Notes: generated by a model from the sequence alone, not told the origin. A stretch of DNA of 64,000 bases from Odoribacter laneus YIT 12061 (GCF_000243215.1 NZ_JH594596.1:1134859-1198858), one strand, 5' to 3'; counted from the first letter of the stretch, positions 48,980 through 58,456 are shown. Numbers and translations are program-made.

Positions 48980-50419
48980 TCAACGTACCTCATCCTTAAA
49001 CTCAATTATTCCCGGCGTCGTCCCTTTATATTGAGGCATCTCCATACCGACAGAAGCATTTATATAGGTAGGATCACATACGACATAACGGTGCCCCTTG
49101 TGAGTAAATGCGTCCCCCTCTACAGCAACGTCTCCGAAACAGACGGCAGTTGCAATATGCCCCGGATAATCCAAACCCACGACCTCTAAACCCGTTAAAT
49201 TCCGAACCAAACGCGCAAAAAAAGCAGCTCTGTCTTCACAATCACAAAAAGGATAAGCTAAAATTTCTTCCGGATAAAAATATTTTTCTCTTCCGAACTG
49301 CTCTTCATCCGTCTGATAGTCAAAAGAAGTTTGAACAAAATTCAATAAAATACCCACAAATTCCGGTAAAGAACATTTCGTGCGAATATCCCCGAAATAT
49401 TTCACGATATACTCCTCCGTCTTTTGAGGCAGAGCCGTCGCAAAATAAACAGGAAGATCTGTCAGAGGCATATCACTGTAAAAAGCAATATTGGCTGTAT
49501 TATAAGGCAGAGCCATCTGCATGTCGGGAAATTTTTTCAATTTTAGCTCTCTCATCTTCCAGGCATCTCCAATATTCAAAGGAAGCGAAAGATTGAGATC
49601 TACTTCTTTTAATCCCTTGTCAGTTGCATTTTTCCCATAAGTATAGAGCCTGTCAAGTTTGTCTTTTCCAATATAATAATATTTTTTACCGTCTAATGTA
49701 AAATAAGATAACTCGTATATCTTCGTAGAAAAAGCCATTAATAAACATAATTTATCCTGAGAACGTCCGATCTTTACGTCTAATCCCTGTTGACGAAGCA
49801 AAAAGAAACAAAACAATATACGATCATTTTCATTCTCAAACAATTTTTGTGCAACAGCTTCTACCAAACGATATACTCCCCAGTCGTTTAACCCAAACGC
49901 CTGGGCTTGCTCCTGTAATACGTTCAAAAAGTCTTCGTAAGGTGTTGCACTCATTTTTTCCCAATATGCAGCAATCTGCTCTTCTGAATACCCTTCTCCT
50001 CCGATTTTCATTTTGGCCGAAAAGGGTATCTCTAAAGTAACACCGTAGAATGAAAATGTCAATTTTTCAGGTAAAACACTGGGTTTGCTCGGCCTCACAA
50101 CAACCGGTTTGATTTCAGGCAAAGCAGGTAAAGGATTATCTATTACGGGACCTGTAATAGGACGAAGATTAGTGTCTGGAACAAAAGGCGGGCGTTTCGG
50201 TTTCGGTTCCTCTGGAAGGGATTCCCCCTTAAAGCTTTCAAACTGCTGCCACTCCCGTTTTAAAAAATCAGCAAACTCCCTATTCCTTTCACTTATATAA
50301 TTGTGATACTCCTGTGCCCTTTGTTTTTTAAATTGTTCAAATTCATCTTTCAGATTTCCCTGGGCAAACAAAGACAAGGCCCCCGAAACGAAAGTCAACA
50401 GTATTACTAATTTTTTCAT
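48980..50419 (-). CDS. Exported transglutaminase-like protein
   Basis: 479 residues with signal peptide (cut near SLFAQ). A charged helical region (25-70) and Pro-rich linker (70-115) precede a globular domain. Near the C-terminus a probable Cys-His-Asp triad of the transglutaminase-like fold is visible: FCDCEDRAAFFARLVRNL (Cys), LDYPGHIATAV (His) and CDPTYINASVG (Asp), in the usual order and spacing. It could be a periplasmic peptidase or crosslinking enzyme; the substrate is unknown. It is the last gene of the minus-strand cluster, 37 bases after the gene at 50457. Confidence 0.8.
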   Translation of the reverse strand: MKKLVILLTFVSGALSLFAQGNLKDEFEQFKKQRAQEYHNYISERNREFADFLKREWQQFESFKGESLPEEPKPKRPPFVPDTNLRPITGPVIDNPLPALPEIKPVVVRPSKPSVLPEKLTFSFYGVTLEIPFSAKMKIGGEGYSEEQIAAYWEKMSATPYEDFLNVLQEQAQAFGLNDWGVYRLVEAVAQKLFENENDRILFCFFLLRQQGLDVKIGRSQDKLCLLMAFSTKIYELSYFTLDGKKYYYIGKDKLDRLYTYGKNATDKGLKEVDLNLSLPLNIGDAWKMRELKLKKFPDMQMALPYNTANIAFYSDMPLTDLPVYFATALPQKTEEYIVKYFGDIRTKCSLPEFVGILLNFVQTSFDYQTDEEQFGREKYFYPEEILAYPFCDCEDRAAFFARLVRNLTGLEVVGLDYPGHIATAVCFGDVAVEGDAFTHKGHRYVVCDPTYINASVGMEMPQYKGTTPGIIEFKDEVR

Positions 50420-50456
50420 CTTTTTCCGAATTTCACGAACAATAAAATAAGTATTC

Positions 50457-51557
50457 TCAATTCTTTATTTTTATATGCCAACCCGCCTGAAGTAAATTTC
50501 CTTGAATTCCCATATTTCCCAATCGGATACTCACTTTTTCTTTTATCAATTCCCGCTTTAGTTCCCGCTGCATATCCTGGAAACTCTCACTCATTTTCTT
50601 CAAATAAACCGTAGGAAAGGTATATAACGTTATTTCATTTAACAACGTCTCGGTAAAAGCCCCCCAAAAAGAATCCGTCATCTTACAGGCATTTCCCGTG
50701 TATTCACCGGTATATCCATCGTCCTTGTACCAATATCTCCCATAGGGAATAAGCTGGGAGCTATCATTAATTGTTGTGAGAATCTGACGGTAATTCCGAT
50801 TTCCTTTACATGAATAAGTAGTCGCCTTTATCTTTTCAAACCCTTCCGCAGCAAAATCCAAAAACAGTTTCATTTCCCGCTCTTCCTTCAATTCCTTATT
50901 TTCAACTATCATAAATTCTGCCGAAGCCGAAAAACGGATTCCTCTTTTCTCGCCTTTGCTAACAGTAATCGTCACAAATACTTCTCCAAAACGGGAAGTA
51001 TACTCGTCAACAATCTCATAATACAGAGAATCGGAATGAAATGTACAAGTAGCCAACACCAGCATTTTACTGTACTCCCGATCAAAAGAAAACCGTCTTT
51101 TTACAGCAGTCAGATAGTCGAATATTACTTTTATCTCTACTCCTTGCTGCAATCCGTACATAAATAATGCCCGCTGTATCGCTTGCTCCTTTGCAATTTC
51201 AGGCTGGAGACAAGGATCAGATACCCCTATAAATCTTTCCCCCTTCGGTTCAAATACCCAAAAAGGTAAGGTATCCCGGCACCCACTCCTCCACTCATAG
51301 GTTTTGACATAAGTACCCTCCGACTGCCCCCAAACGGGTAATAAAAAAATAAAACAAAATAAGATAAGAAGCAATCCCTTGCTCTCTAGAAAAAAATAAT
51401 CCGGAAACTCCACTCTTCTCTTCCCCCTCTCGGAGAGAAAAGATTCCTCTTCCACAGAAATAACTCCTTTTCTGAAACTCCATAAAGAAACAGGAGTTTC
51501 CGGATTGGTTTCAGATTTATTTTTACTGTTCTTTAGCCAGATTTTCCATCTCTTCAT
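50457..51557 (-). CDS. Exported protein related to LPP20-type proteins, start uncertain
   Basis: Open frame of 366 residues. A strongly hydrophobic stretch GLLLILFCFIFLLPVWGQ lies at about 61-78, so the first 60 residues are either a long signal n-region or not translated. The ATG at 51557 overlaps the previous gene by 35 bases. A GTG at 51455, preceded by AAGGAG, is an alternative start. The body has AIQRALFMYGLQQGVEIK and a beta-rich FGEVFVTITVSKGEKRG region reminiscent of LPP20/DUF6567-like proteins, without a secure family. It lies between the lipoprotein and the transglutaminase-like gene. Confidence 0.7.
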   Translation of the reverse strand: MKRWKIWLKNSKNKSETNPETPVSLWSFRKGVISVEEESFLSERGKRRVEFPDYFFLESKGLLLILFCFIFLLPVWGQSEGTYVKTYEWRSGCRDTLPFWVFEPKGERFIGVSDPCLQPEIAKEQAIQRALFMYGLQQGVEIKVIFDYLTAVKRRFSFDREYSKMLVLATCTFHSDSLYYEIVDEYTSRFGEVFVTITVSKGEKRGIRFSASAEFMIVENKELKEEREMKLFLDFAAEGFEKIKATTYSCKGNRNYRQILTTINDSSQLIPYGRYWYKDDGYTGEYTGNACKMTDSFWGAFTETLLNEITLYTFPTVYLKKMSESFQDMQRELKRELIKEKVSIRLGNMGIQGNLLQAGWHIKIKN

Positions 51558-52086
51558 CGAATACTTTTTTGAATTTTTCGTACTCGTAGTCGACTTTTAA
51601 TTTATCGTCATTCGCAATGCGATTGTTCATTGCATTCATAATTTCATTTCCGGCAAGCTCAATGGCTACGTATACTTTATACTTTCCATCAGGAGATTTC
51701 ATCGTTTTCTCACACAAAGTACGCGTTCCGCTTAATTTTTCTGATACAACAGTACGGGCTAAATCTTGAAAACGGCTCTTTGCTTCTTCCTGCTCTCCAA
51801 CCTGATAGGAAGAACCGTAATTATCGATAACCCGTTTCATCGTACTGTTCATAGCCGTAGCCAATTCAGCCCGGGCTTCAGCTAACGCTTTCTTTTTAGC
51901 CATCATCATATCCGTAGATAAGCCCATTGCCGATGCCCTGAAATATTCTCCACTCGTCATATATTCCGGTCCGGAACAAGGTACGACTACTTCTACGTCT
52001 TCCTGAGGTTTCACTAATTGTTTCTGTCCACCACAACCAGCTGCCAAAATAGCAGACAATCCTAGAATAAAATAAATCTTTTTCAT
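51523..52086 (-). CDS. LPP20-like lipoprotein
   Basis: 187 residues: signal peptide with lipobox AAGC (Cys18), then a small domain of the LPP20 type (named after the Helicobacter lipoprotein and including flagellar FlgP of Vibrio). The signs are EYFRASAMGLSTDMMMAKKKALAEARAELATAMNSTMKRV, where secondary-structure pattern and the AxxxAxAxARxxLA repeat fit, followed by FQDLARTVVSEKLSGTRTL and VYVAIELAGNEI. It overlaps the next gene by 35 bases and lies 786 bases below the CsgG-like gene. Confidence 0.8.
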   Translation of the reverse strand: MKKIYFILGLSAILAAGCGGQKQLVKPQEDVEVVVPCSGPEYMTSGEYFRASAMGLSTDMMMAKKKALAEARAELATAMNSTMKRVIDNYGSSYQVGEQEEAKSRFQDLARTVVSEKLSGTRTLCEKTMKSPDGKYKVYVAIELAGNEIMNAMNNRIANDDKLKVDYEYEKFKKVFDEEMENLAKEQ

Positions 52087-52482
52087 ATTATCAGTTTATG
52101 TTTTATATTAGTCGCCTACTCTTAAGCTTTTCGGCTTCCGCATCTTAATTTTAGTTATTAGAATTGAAATCCTTTTTAATATAGTATGACTTTTTCCGCT
52201 TTTTGTGACAACCTATCAATAAATTTTTTTCTAAAATTTAAAAGAATAATACACAAATGTATAATATTTTTTCAATATTTATACCTATCTGAGGGTTCCT
52301 CTTATCATCCCATCCCTTACTGCTTCTTTAAAACAAGACTTTCATTCCTCTATTGATCGAATAATTGCTAGATATAGAGTATTCTCCTCTATTTTTCTCA
52401 TAATTTATTTTTGAGAGTTGAGATAGATAAAATTATCTAAAGGGAATCATTTACCTCTCTATAATTACCATCCTCCACTTTA
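52087..52482. other. 396-base AT-rich gap upstream of the LPP20-like gene
   Basis: No coding sequence was seen. CAAATGTA at 52254-52261 reads TACATTTG on the minus strand and could be the -7 box of the LPP20-like gene, giving a long leader of about 160 bases; this is weak in such AT-rich sequence. Confidence 0.4.
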
Positions 52483-52731
52483 TTATTTATGGGTAACTGA
52501 TCGAAAATAATTCCACCACAATTCTTTAGCCAGTGAAGTTTCGGCTCCGGAATTGCTCCTGATGCTGAATGACACCAATGGCTTATATGCATTTGATCCA
52601 AGGATATCCCCCGCAAACAATACAGTAGACAGTCTTTTTCTAATAATTTTTATGCTACTTGAATATAATGGGGTCCGGGTAATTTCAGAGAGCAGAATAC
52701 ACAACACCGTAATTATTATACTCTTGTTCAT
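52483..52731 (-). CDS. Possible small exported protein, unknown
   Basis: An 82-residue ORF between the CsgG-like and LPP20-like genes on the same strand. It has a hydrophobic start SIIITVLCILLSE, then TVLFAGDILGSNAYKPLVSF and SNSGAETSLAKELWWNYF, compositionally protein-like. No good ribosome-binding site is visible and I know no relative. It could be a real small gene or the decayed end of a longer one. Confidence 0.35.
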   Translation of the reverse strand: MNKSIIITVLCILLSEITRTPLYSSSIKIIRKRLSTVLFAGDILGSNAYKPLVSFSIRSNSGAETSLAKELWWNYFRSVTHK

Positions 52732-52787
52732 AAAAATAATTCAATTATTGCTTTCCTTTTTGCATATTCTTCTTATAAAGACACAGA

Positions 52788-52818
52788 AGACTGCCTAAAA
52801 TACTCTTTTAAGCAGTCT
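52788..52818 (-). terminator. Terminator after the CsgG-like gene (minus strand)
   Basis: Arms at 52788-52800 and 52806-52818 pair at 12 of 13 positions around a 5-base loop. On the minus strand TCTGTGTCTTT follows. It separates the CsgG-like gene from the genes below, implying a second promoter for them. Confidence 0.6.
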
Positions 52819-52872
52819 CTTTATACAGATAAGGAAACTTATTTCTTTTCTGTCACATCACTTTTTCTCCTT

Positions 52873-53751
52873 TTATTTTAATACGGTTCCCATTGTCTTC
52901 CATAATCCGCCTGCTTGTTTTCCAGAAATGACAATTAATTTCCGACCTTCCTGGTTGGCTTCTAAGATTTCTTTTCCTCCCTTTGTTACCTTACACAGAG
53001 TCATATCCTCGCTTTGTACTTCATCCGCTTTTAACGTTCCGATATTGGTTAAAATTTTCTTACCGGCCACGTCTTTTTCCACTTTTACATCAAATAACTG
53101 CCCTTTTTGTATGCCTACAGCAGAACCACAATTTACATATACGGTTACGGCCCCTTTCTTCTTATCTGATTGCTCTATGGTCACAATGGTAGATTCTAAT
53201 TTAAAATGATCATTTACAAACTTCTGCATAGATGTCTTGATATAACCCAAAGTAGCTGTAATAGCAGCTTCCCGGCTATCTCCTGTCTTGGCATTCAATC
53301 CCGAATAATCAAATTGCTTACTTACTTTAATGGATCCATCCGCTATATTGGTTACTTTTACCGTGAATGAAATAATACCGTCGTAATATACACTACCGTT
53401 ATCCAAGGTTTTTCGAACCGCATCCATATTTGCTACATGAGCCGTCAATAAATAATTTGCCCCCATCGTCTTCATCTGAGCCGTACGAGCCGTCTCATCC
53501 GCCATGGCCCCTTCGGAAGAACGTCTCTCTGCCTCTATTTTTAAATTGGCTTCTGCATCTACATCCACAACAGACAAACGTCCGGTCTCAGCAATTCCAC
53601 CAATAATAGCATTCCGAAGTTGTTCGGGATAGGAACTTCCAATCTTAGAAGTATAAGAAAAATAATCCACTAATAAAACCTCTTTTTCCTGAGCAAAACC
53701 ACCTATAACCCAACATAAACAAATTGTAAATAACACCAGTCTTTTCATCAT
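52873..53751 (-). CDS. CsgG/LpoB-like exported protein
   Basis: 292 residues with a signal peptide (cut near GGFAQ). The N-terminal half resembles the CsgG/LpoB alpha-beta fold: VLLVDYFSYTSKIGSSYPEQLRNAIIGGI, RLSVVDVDAEANLKIEAERRSSE, MGANYLLTAHV and DGIISFTVKVTNIADGSI. The C-terminal part has a beta-barrel-like YVNCGSAVGIQKGQLFDVKV region, similar to the FlgT C-terminal type of domain. CsgG members form curli secretion pores and LpoB activates PBPs; which applies here is open. It heads the secreted-protein cluster. Confidence 0.8.
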   Translation of the reverse strand: MMKRLVLFTICLCWVIGGFAQEKEVLLVDYFSYTSKIGSSYPEQLRNAIIGGIAETGRLSVVDVDAEANLKIEAERRSSEGAMADETARTAQMKTMGANYLLTAHVANMDAVRKTLDNGSVYYDGIISFTVKVTNIADGSIKVSKQFDYSGLNAKTGDSREAAITATLGYIKTSMQKFVNDHFKLESTIVTIEQSDKKKGAVTVYVNCGSAVGIQKGQLFDVKVEKDVAGKKILTNIGTLKADEVQSEDMTLCKVTKGGKEILEANQEGRKLIVISGKQAGGLWKTMGTVLK

Positions 53752-53951
53752 TTCTGTTTTTTATTGTTACTAAATAAGGAATTGTATACTTTTATATTCT
53801 TGAATTCGAAATTACAGCATCTATGATCATAATTTCGATGATATTTAATTAACATATATGTTTATATCCAACATAAACGATCGATTAAATAGGAATTATG
53901 TATATAATTTATTCTTTTAGAAAATTATTTTAACATTATGAGAATAAAGTT

Positions 53952-53981
53952 TTTGAAACTACAAATTATTGTTTAATTTTG
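53952..53981 (+). promoter_or_regulatory. Orphan promoter match in a gene-free region
   Basis: TTTG at 53952-53955 and TAATTTTG at 53974-53981 are 18 bases apart, close to the Bacteroidetes consensus. No plus-strand gene lies downstream before 59911; it might drive a non-coding RNA ending at the bidirectional hairpin at 54491-54543. The AT-rich setting raises the chance of coincidence. Confidence 0.35.
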
Positions 53982-54187
53982 TTGCTGAAAATTTAAATGC
54001 CGACTTATTTAATCGATCCTTTTTTTAAATCACAACTAATTCTTCATCAACTAATTACAAAGGAATATTCCTTTTGTTTTTTCTTATAATTGTCTGATAA
54101 TCAATAAAATTTGGAGTAAGGTAGTTTGTTATAAAGTATTAATTATTATAAAATTAATAAGAAGGTCCGATCAGATTTACTGCCGTT

Positions 54188-54218
54188 TTACACAGTAGGG
54201 CACGTCCCTAATGTGTAA
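54188..54218. repeat. Dispersed palindromic repeat, copy 1
   Basis: TTACACAGTAGGGCACGTCC then CTAATGTGTAA. It matches copy 2 at 62912-62944 over this length except one base (A for C in the right arm), which breaks one stem pair here. Confidence 0.75.
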
Positions 54219-54490
54219 TTTCTAGAGGCCTAAAAAATTTAGAGGAAGAGGGATTATCTGAGTGTTTACTGTTTTAGCAAAAAAGGTCCGTCCCTCTGGA
54301 TAATAAATAATTAGATATACAATCGGGTATTTTTTCTTTTCTCTTTCATCAACAAGAGATTTTGTTTGGGCTTTTATCTTTGACCGGTCTGATAGATTAT
54401 AAGGGATGCTTTCTCTAGAAAGGCTACTGAAAAGTTAAAAAAAGAAGTAAAAAAAGAATGTATTCTTCTTGGGGAAAAGTTTTAAAATAA

Positions 54491-54543
54491 AAAGGAGGTT
54501 GTCCGGCAAGATCATAATTTTGTTTTTGGACAACCTCTTTTTG
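54491..54543 (-). terminator. Terminator after hppA
   Basis: GAGGTTGTCC at 54495-54504 and GGACAACCTC at 54528-54537 pair exactly, flanked by AAA and TTTTT so that a U tract exists on both strands. It lies 28 bases below the hppA stop. Confidence 0.75.
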
Positions 54544-54571
54544 AATAAATATGTCTAATACCCGCCTTTGA

Positions 54572-56758
54572 TTAGTGAATCAGACTAATTGTACAAGTAA
54601 CACCTGCCATAACAATAGCAACCATACTCATCAGTTTGATCAGAATATTCAAACTCGGACCGGAAGTATCTTTAAAAGGATCTCCGACTGTATCTCCGAT
54701 TACGGTAGCTTTATGACATTCCGACCCTTTTCCTCCTAAATTTCCTTCTTCCACATATTTTTTGGCATTATCCCACGCCCCACCGGAATTCGCCATAAAA
54801 ATAGCCAATACAAAACCGGAACCTAATCCGCCAGCCAACAAGCCCATTACACCAGCCACTCCGAAAATTAAACCGACTACGATCGGAATGACGATAGCTA
54901 ACAAGGAAGGGAATAGCATCTCTTTTTGAGCTCCACGGGTAGAAATCTCTACACAACGGGCATAATCCGGCTCAGCCTTGCCTTCCATTATTCCTTTGAT
55001 TTCCCGGAATTGCCGTCTCACTTCGTTCACCATTTTCTGAGCCGCACGGCCGACGGCATTCATTGTCAGTCCACAAAACAAAAAGGCCATCATAGAACCG
55101 ATAAATACTCCCGCTAAAACTTTAGGATTCATTAAATTGACATCATAATAGGTCATCATATCCTTTAAAGTAGCAGAAGTTGTCTGTATGATATCTCCTC
55201 CTATAGTTAAAGTTGTCTCTCCTAAACGTACTAAACCTATTTTAATTTCCTCGATGTAAGATGCTAAAAGAGCCAAACCGGTCAGAGCCGCCGAACCGAT
55301 AGCAAAACCTTTGCCGGTAGCCGCTGTCGTATTCCCCAAAGCATCCAAAGCGTCTGTCCGTTGACGCACTTCTTTTCCCAGCTCACTCATTTCTGCATTC
55401 CCCCCGGCATTATCAGCAATAGGTCCATAAGCATCCGTAGCTAACGTGATTCCCAAGGTGGAAAGCATCCCGACAGCAGCAATTCCTACACCGTATAATC
55501 CCATTGACATATTTGCCATATTAAATCTGGCAGCAAAAATATAAGCAAGAATAATTCCGATTACAATGGTTATTACCGGAATCGCTGTAGAAATCATCCC
55601 CGTCCCTATCCCTTTAATAATAACAGTAGCAGGACCCGTTTCTGAACTCTTGGCTATATCTTGCGTCGGTTTGTAAGCATGAGAAGTATAATGTTCGGTT
55701 GCCTTACCGATTACGATTCCTGTCAACAAACCCACAATAACAGACCCACAAATCCAATAGCTTAATCCTAATAAATAAATGACCAAAAAACTAGCTCCGA
55801 TAATCAATAGGGAACTGGCATTAATTCCTCTATCCAAAGCCCGCAATAATTGTAGTTGAGAAGCCCCTTCTTTCGTTTTTACTAAAAATATCCCGAATAA
55901 AGAAAGAATTACTCCAAAAGCAGCAATCAACATCGGAGCTAAAATCGCATTGAATTGTTGATCCGGAAAAGCCGCATAAGCTGCCGCTCCCAAAGCTGCA
56001 GTTGCCAACACAGAACCACAGTAAGATTCATACAAGTCAGCTCCCATTCCAGCCACATCTCCGACATTGTCACCTACATTGTCTGCAATGGTAGCCGGAT
56101 TTCTCGGATCATCTTCCGGTATACCGGCTTCTACTTTCCCTACTAAATCAGCCCCCACGTCAGCAGCTTTTGTAAATATTCCACCTCCGACACGAGCAAA
56201 TAAAGCCTGAGTAGAAGCCCCCATCCCAAATGTAAGCATAGTCGTTGTAATCATAATCGCTTTCTGACTCGCATCCGCTTCCTCCACAAAATAATCCAAC
56301 ACTAACCACCAAAGGGAAATGTCCAACAAAGCTAAACCTACTACAACCAATCCCATTACCGCTCCGGACCGAAAAGCTATTTTTAATCCGTCGTTCATAC
56401 TTCTACGGGCAGCATTCGCCGTACGGGCAGAAGCGTAAGTAGCCGTTTTCATCCCGATAAACCCGGCTAAACCGGAGAAAAAACCTCCCGTTAAAAATGC
56501 AAACCAGACCCATTCGTTTTGCAAACCCGGTCCATAGGCCATCCATGCAAAGAAGATACAAAGGATCAAAAAGACGATCCCTACAATTTTATATTGCTGC
56601 CTTAAGTACGCCATTGCCCCTTTGCGCACATGAGAAGCTATACGCTTCATGGTATCTGTACCTTCCGATTCCTTCATCATGCCACGGAAAAACAACCAGG
56701 CAAAAAACAAGGCAATTAAAGAACAAACCGGTACAATCCAAAATAAATTGTTCTGCAT
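54572..56758 (-). CDS. hppA: Membrane-bound ion-translocating pyrophosphatase, K+-dependent type
   Basis: Couples PPi hydrolysis to Na+ and/or H+ export across the inner membrane. The 728 residues have about 16 membrane helices. The PPi site motifs are clear: [47 protein letters not shown] and, at the C-terminus, [23 protein letters not shown]. In [19 protein letters not shown] the position that is Lys in K+-independent enzymes is Ala, which marks the K+-dependent subfamily. Na+ versus H+ cannot be settled from sequence here. It lies 36 bases after the bacterioferritin-like gene. Confidence 0.95.
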   Translation of the reverse strand: MQNNLFWIVPVCSLIALFFAWLFFRGMMKESEGTDTMKRIASHVRKGAMAYLRQQYKIVGIVFLILCIFFAWMAYGPGLQNEWVWFAFLTGGFFSGLAGFIGMKTATYASARTANAARRSMNDGLKIAFRSGAVMGLVVVGLALLDISLWWLVLDYFVEEADASQKAIMITTTMLTFGMGASTQALFARVGGGIFTKAADVGADLVGKVEAGIPEDDPRNPATIADNVGDNVGDVAGMGADLYESYCGSVLATAALGAAAYAAFPDQQFNAILAPMLIAAFGVILSLFGIFLVKTKEGASQLQLLRALDRGINASSLLIIGASFLVIYLLGLSYWICGSVIVGLLTGIVIGKATEHYTSHAYKPTQDIAKSSETGPATVIIKGIGTGMISTAIPVITIVIGIILAYIFAARFNMANMSMGLYGVGIAAVGMLSTLGITLATDAYGPIADNAGGNAEMSELGKEVRQRTDALDALGNTTAATGKGFAIGSAALTGLALLASYIEEIKIGLVRLGETTLTIGGDIIQTTSATLKDMMTYYDVNLMNPKVLAGVFIGSMMAFLFCGLTMNAVGRAAQKMVNEVRRQFREIKGIMEGKAEPDYARCVEISTRGAQKEMLFPSLLAIVIPIVVGLIFGVAGVMGLLAGGLGSGFVLAIFMANSGGAWDNAKKYVEEGNLGGKGSECHKATVIGDTVGDPFKDTSGPSLNILIKLMSMVAIVMAGVTCTISLIH

Positions 56759-56794
56759 AACCGATATATTTTAAATTAATATATTTAAATTTTT

Positions 56795-57301
56795 TTATTC
56801 AGCAGCAGGCGTTCCGATAGCAACACTTTTGCTCCGCTCTACCGACTGCAAGGCCAGATAATGATCGCCGAATTTTTGCAAATTTTCCATTTCCGTATCA
56901 AATTGATCCTGATGAACTTCTTCCTCTGCTGTCAAAGCTTCAAATAATTTTTTAGAAACAGAATCTGAAGCTGCAGCACATTCATTGGCCCACTTATTAT
57001 AATCGTCTACACTTTGAATTTCCATTTTTACCGCCAACTCTAACATTTCCCTTGCATCATGAATTTTTTTCACCTCACCTGCCACCTGCATCTCTACTTC
57101 CCCTTTCAAAAAAAGGATACGCTCCGATAATTGCTCTACATGCATCATTTCCTGGATAGCTGTCCGGCGAAAAAGTCCGGAAAGCAAATCATATCCTAAA
57201 TCGTCACATACAAAATGGAAATACATATACTGATGTACAGCCAGTAATTCATCATTTACAGCTCTGTTCAATAGCTCAATACTTTTTTCTCTTTTATTCA
57301 T
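56795..57301 (-). CDS. Bacterioferritin-like protein
   Basis: 168-residue four-helix protein of the ferritin superfamily. Diiron-site residues appear in order: VNDELLAVHQYMYF (Glu), IQEMMHVEQLSERI (Glu and His), VKMEIQSVDDYN (Glu) and TAEEEVHQDQF (Glu and His). The length and HVEQL spacing fit bacterioferritin; the C-terminal tail VERSKSVAIGTPAAE is extra. It is probably an iron store or oxidative-stress protein. A good promoter precedes it and hppA follows on the same strand. Confidence 0.88.
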   Translation of the reverse strand: MNKREKSIELLNRAVNDELLAVHQYMYFHFVCDDLGYDLLSGLFRRTAIQEMMHVEQLSERILFLKGEVEMQVAGEVKKIHDAREMLELAVKMEIQSVDDYNKWANECAAASDSVSKKLFEALTAEEEVHQDQFDTEMENLQKFGDHYLALQSVERSKSVAIGTPAAE

Positions 57302-57700
57302 AGTCTCATGGTTTAATTAATTATATATCATACCTCCTCCCACGTTTCTTACGCCCTTCGGAATTTCTATTTATAACAAAATTTATTCTTCTTTATCAAT
57401 ATTCTGTCACAAAATTAATTTAATCCTCTTATTATCCAAGAAGTTCATAAATTATATTTAATAAAGTAAATTCCTCTATCTTGCACAGTCAGTAAGTAAT
57501 CCGAAAAAACGGGTATCCCGAAAATATATTCTTCTGGTTTACAATATAATGTTTCCGACTAATTTCCTCTGATTTCCCGTGATCTCTCTCGTTAAACAGA
57601 AGTTAATCTAAGAAACATTTGTCTTCTTCCCGAGGGGAAGTATTTCCCCCTTTCCAGAATATATTTCCCGGATACCCGCTTTTTAACTGCGATAACCTTA
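57302..57700. other. 399-base gap upstream of the bacterioferritin-like gene
   Basis: It holds the promoter at 57410-57440. No other coding sequence or RNA was recognised. Confidence 0.6.
57410..57440 (-). promoter_or_regulatory. Bacteroidetes-type promoter of the bacterioferritin-like gene
   Basis: On the minus strand TAATTTTG (57417-57410) is the -7 box and CTTG (57440-57437) a near -33 box with 19-base spacing. Transcription should start near 57403, about 100 bases before the ATG. Confidence 0.6.
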
Positions 57701-58456
57701 CTATCTGCTTTGCTGATAAAGTAAAGTATTCCGCTGTTCAATAATCCATTTATCCCCGACCTGCCGGATATTGAAGGTATCATCATCTTCCTGATTCCAG
57801 GCATATCTCCCGTTGGGTAAATTTCTACGCTCTAAGATAGGATGTATGTCCATATTCGGCATAAATACTTCTGCTTGTAAAGAATCCGCCGAAAACACAA
57901 TATAAGCGGCTAAAGATTCTGCCGTGTCTTTTACTGAAGTCAATTGTACGCCGGATTCAAAAAGACGGATACAATTTTTCCGTACTTCCGACCAGGTATA
58001 ACCTGCTGCTTCATTGCAGCCCTGACGATCTTCTGAAACACCCAGCTGTTTTACTTTATCCTTCGGAATAAAAGTCATCCGGATAGTACCGGCAGAATCT
58101 TTCAATTGAAGTAAATTCGGCTCGATATGATAAGAAGCAATACGTTTTAACTCCGTTAAATATTGGTCTTCTACAGCCATATCCGGACAAAACATCATGG
58201 TAACGCCTCCTACTTTTATCTTCAGTTTATCCTTCCCTTCCACGGTATAAGTTCCGAAAAAACGGTTACAGCCAGCAAAACCATACAAAGCCGTACTATC
58301 CGTAAAAAGTAAAGTAGGCATTTTCTCCGGCTTTGAAGAGAGCCCGCTCATCTCTTTTAACTGCCATTCCTGAGCTGTAAGTTCCGCATGATCTTGTTTT
58401 TTACATCCGGTTACTAAAAAAAAGAGAACCATTGTCACAAATACTGTTGTTTTCAT
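57701..58456 (-). CDS. META-domain lipoprotein
   Basis: 251 residues from the ATG at 58456. A lipobox VTGC (Cys17) follows the signal peptide. Residues about 25-130 form a META/HslJ-type domain: EWQLKEMSGL, FTDSTALYGFAGCNRFFGTYTVEG, GGVTMMFCPDMAVEDQYLTEL. The second half, with CNEAAGYTWSEVRKNCIRLFESGVQL, looks like a DUF4377-type or NEAAG-containing domain common in exported proteins. Function unknown; probably an outer-membrane lipoprotein. It lies 52 bases after rimO. Confidence 0.82.
   Translation of the reverse strand: MKTTVFVTMVLFFLVTGCKKQDHAELTAQEWQLKEMSGLSSKPEKMPTLLFTDSTALYGFAGCNRFFGTYTVEGKDKLKIKVGGVTMMFCPDMAVEDQYLTELKRIASYHIEPNLLQLKDSAGTIRMTFIPKDKVKQLGVSEDRQGCNEAAGYTWSEVRKNCIRLFESGVQLTSVKDTAESLAAYIVFSADSLQAEVFMPNMDIHPILERRNLPNGRYAWNQEDDDTFNIRQVGDKWIIEQRNTLLYQQSR

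Larger units (their letters stand above)
53752..54571. other. 820-base gene-free region
   Basis: No ORF with coding character on either strand. It contains a 13-base perfect inverted repeat with arms at 53879-53891 and 54006-54018, a plus-strand promoter match at 53952-53981, a copy of a dispersed palindrome at 54188-54218, and the hppA terminator at 54491-54543. No tRNA-like fold was recognised. Confidence 0.7.

Noticed and set aside
53752..54571. tRNA or small RNA gene of known family in the long gap
   Set aside because: No cloverleaf, TTCGAATC-type T-loop or other family signature was found.
57592..57804. 70-codon frame overlapping the 3' end of the META-domain gene
   Set aside because: It is a shadow in another frame of the same strand and has no supporting start or motif.
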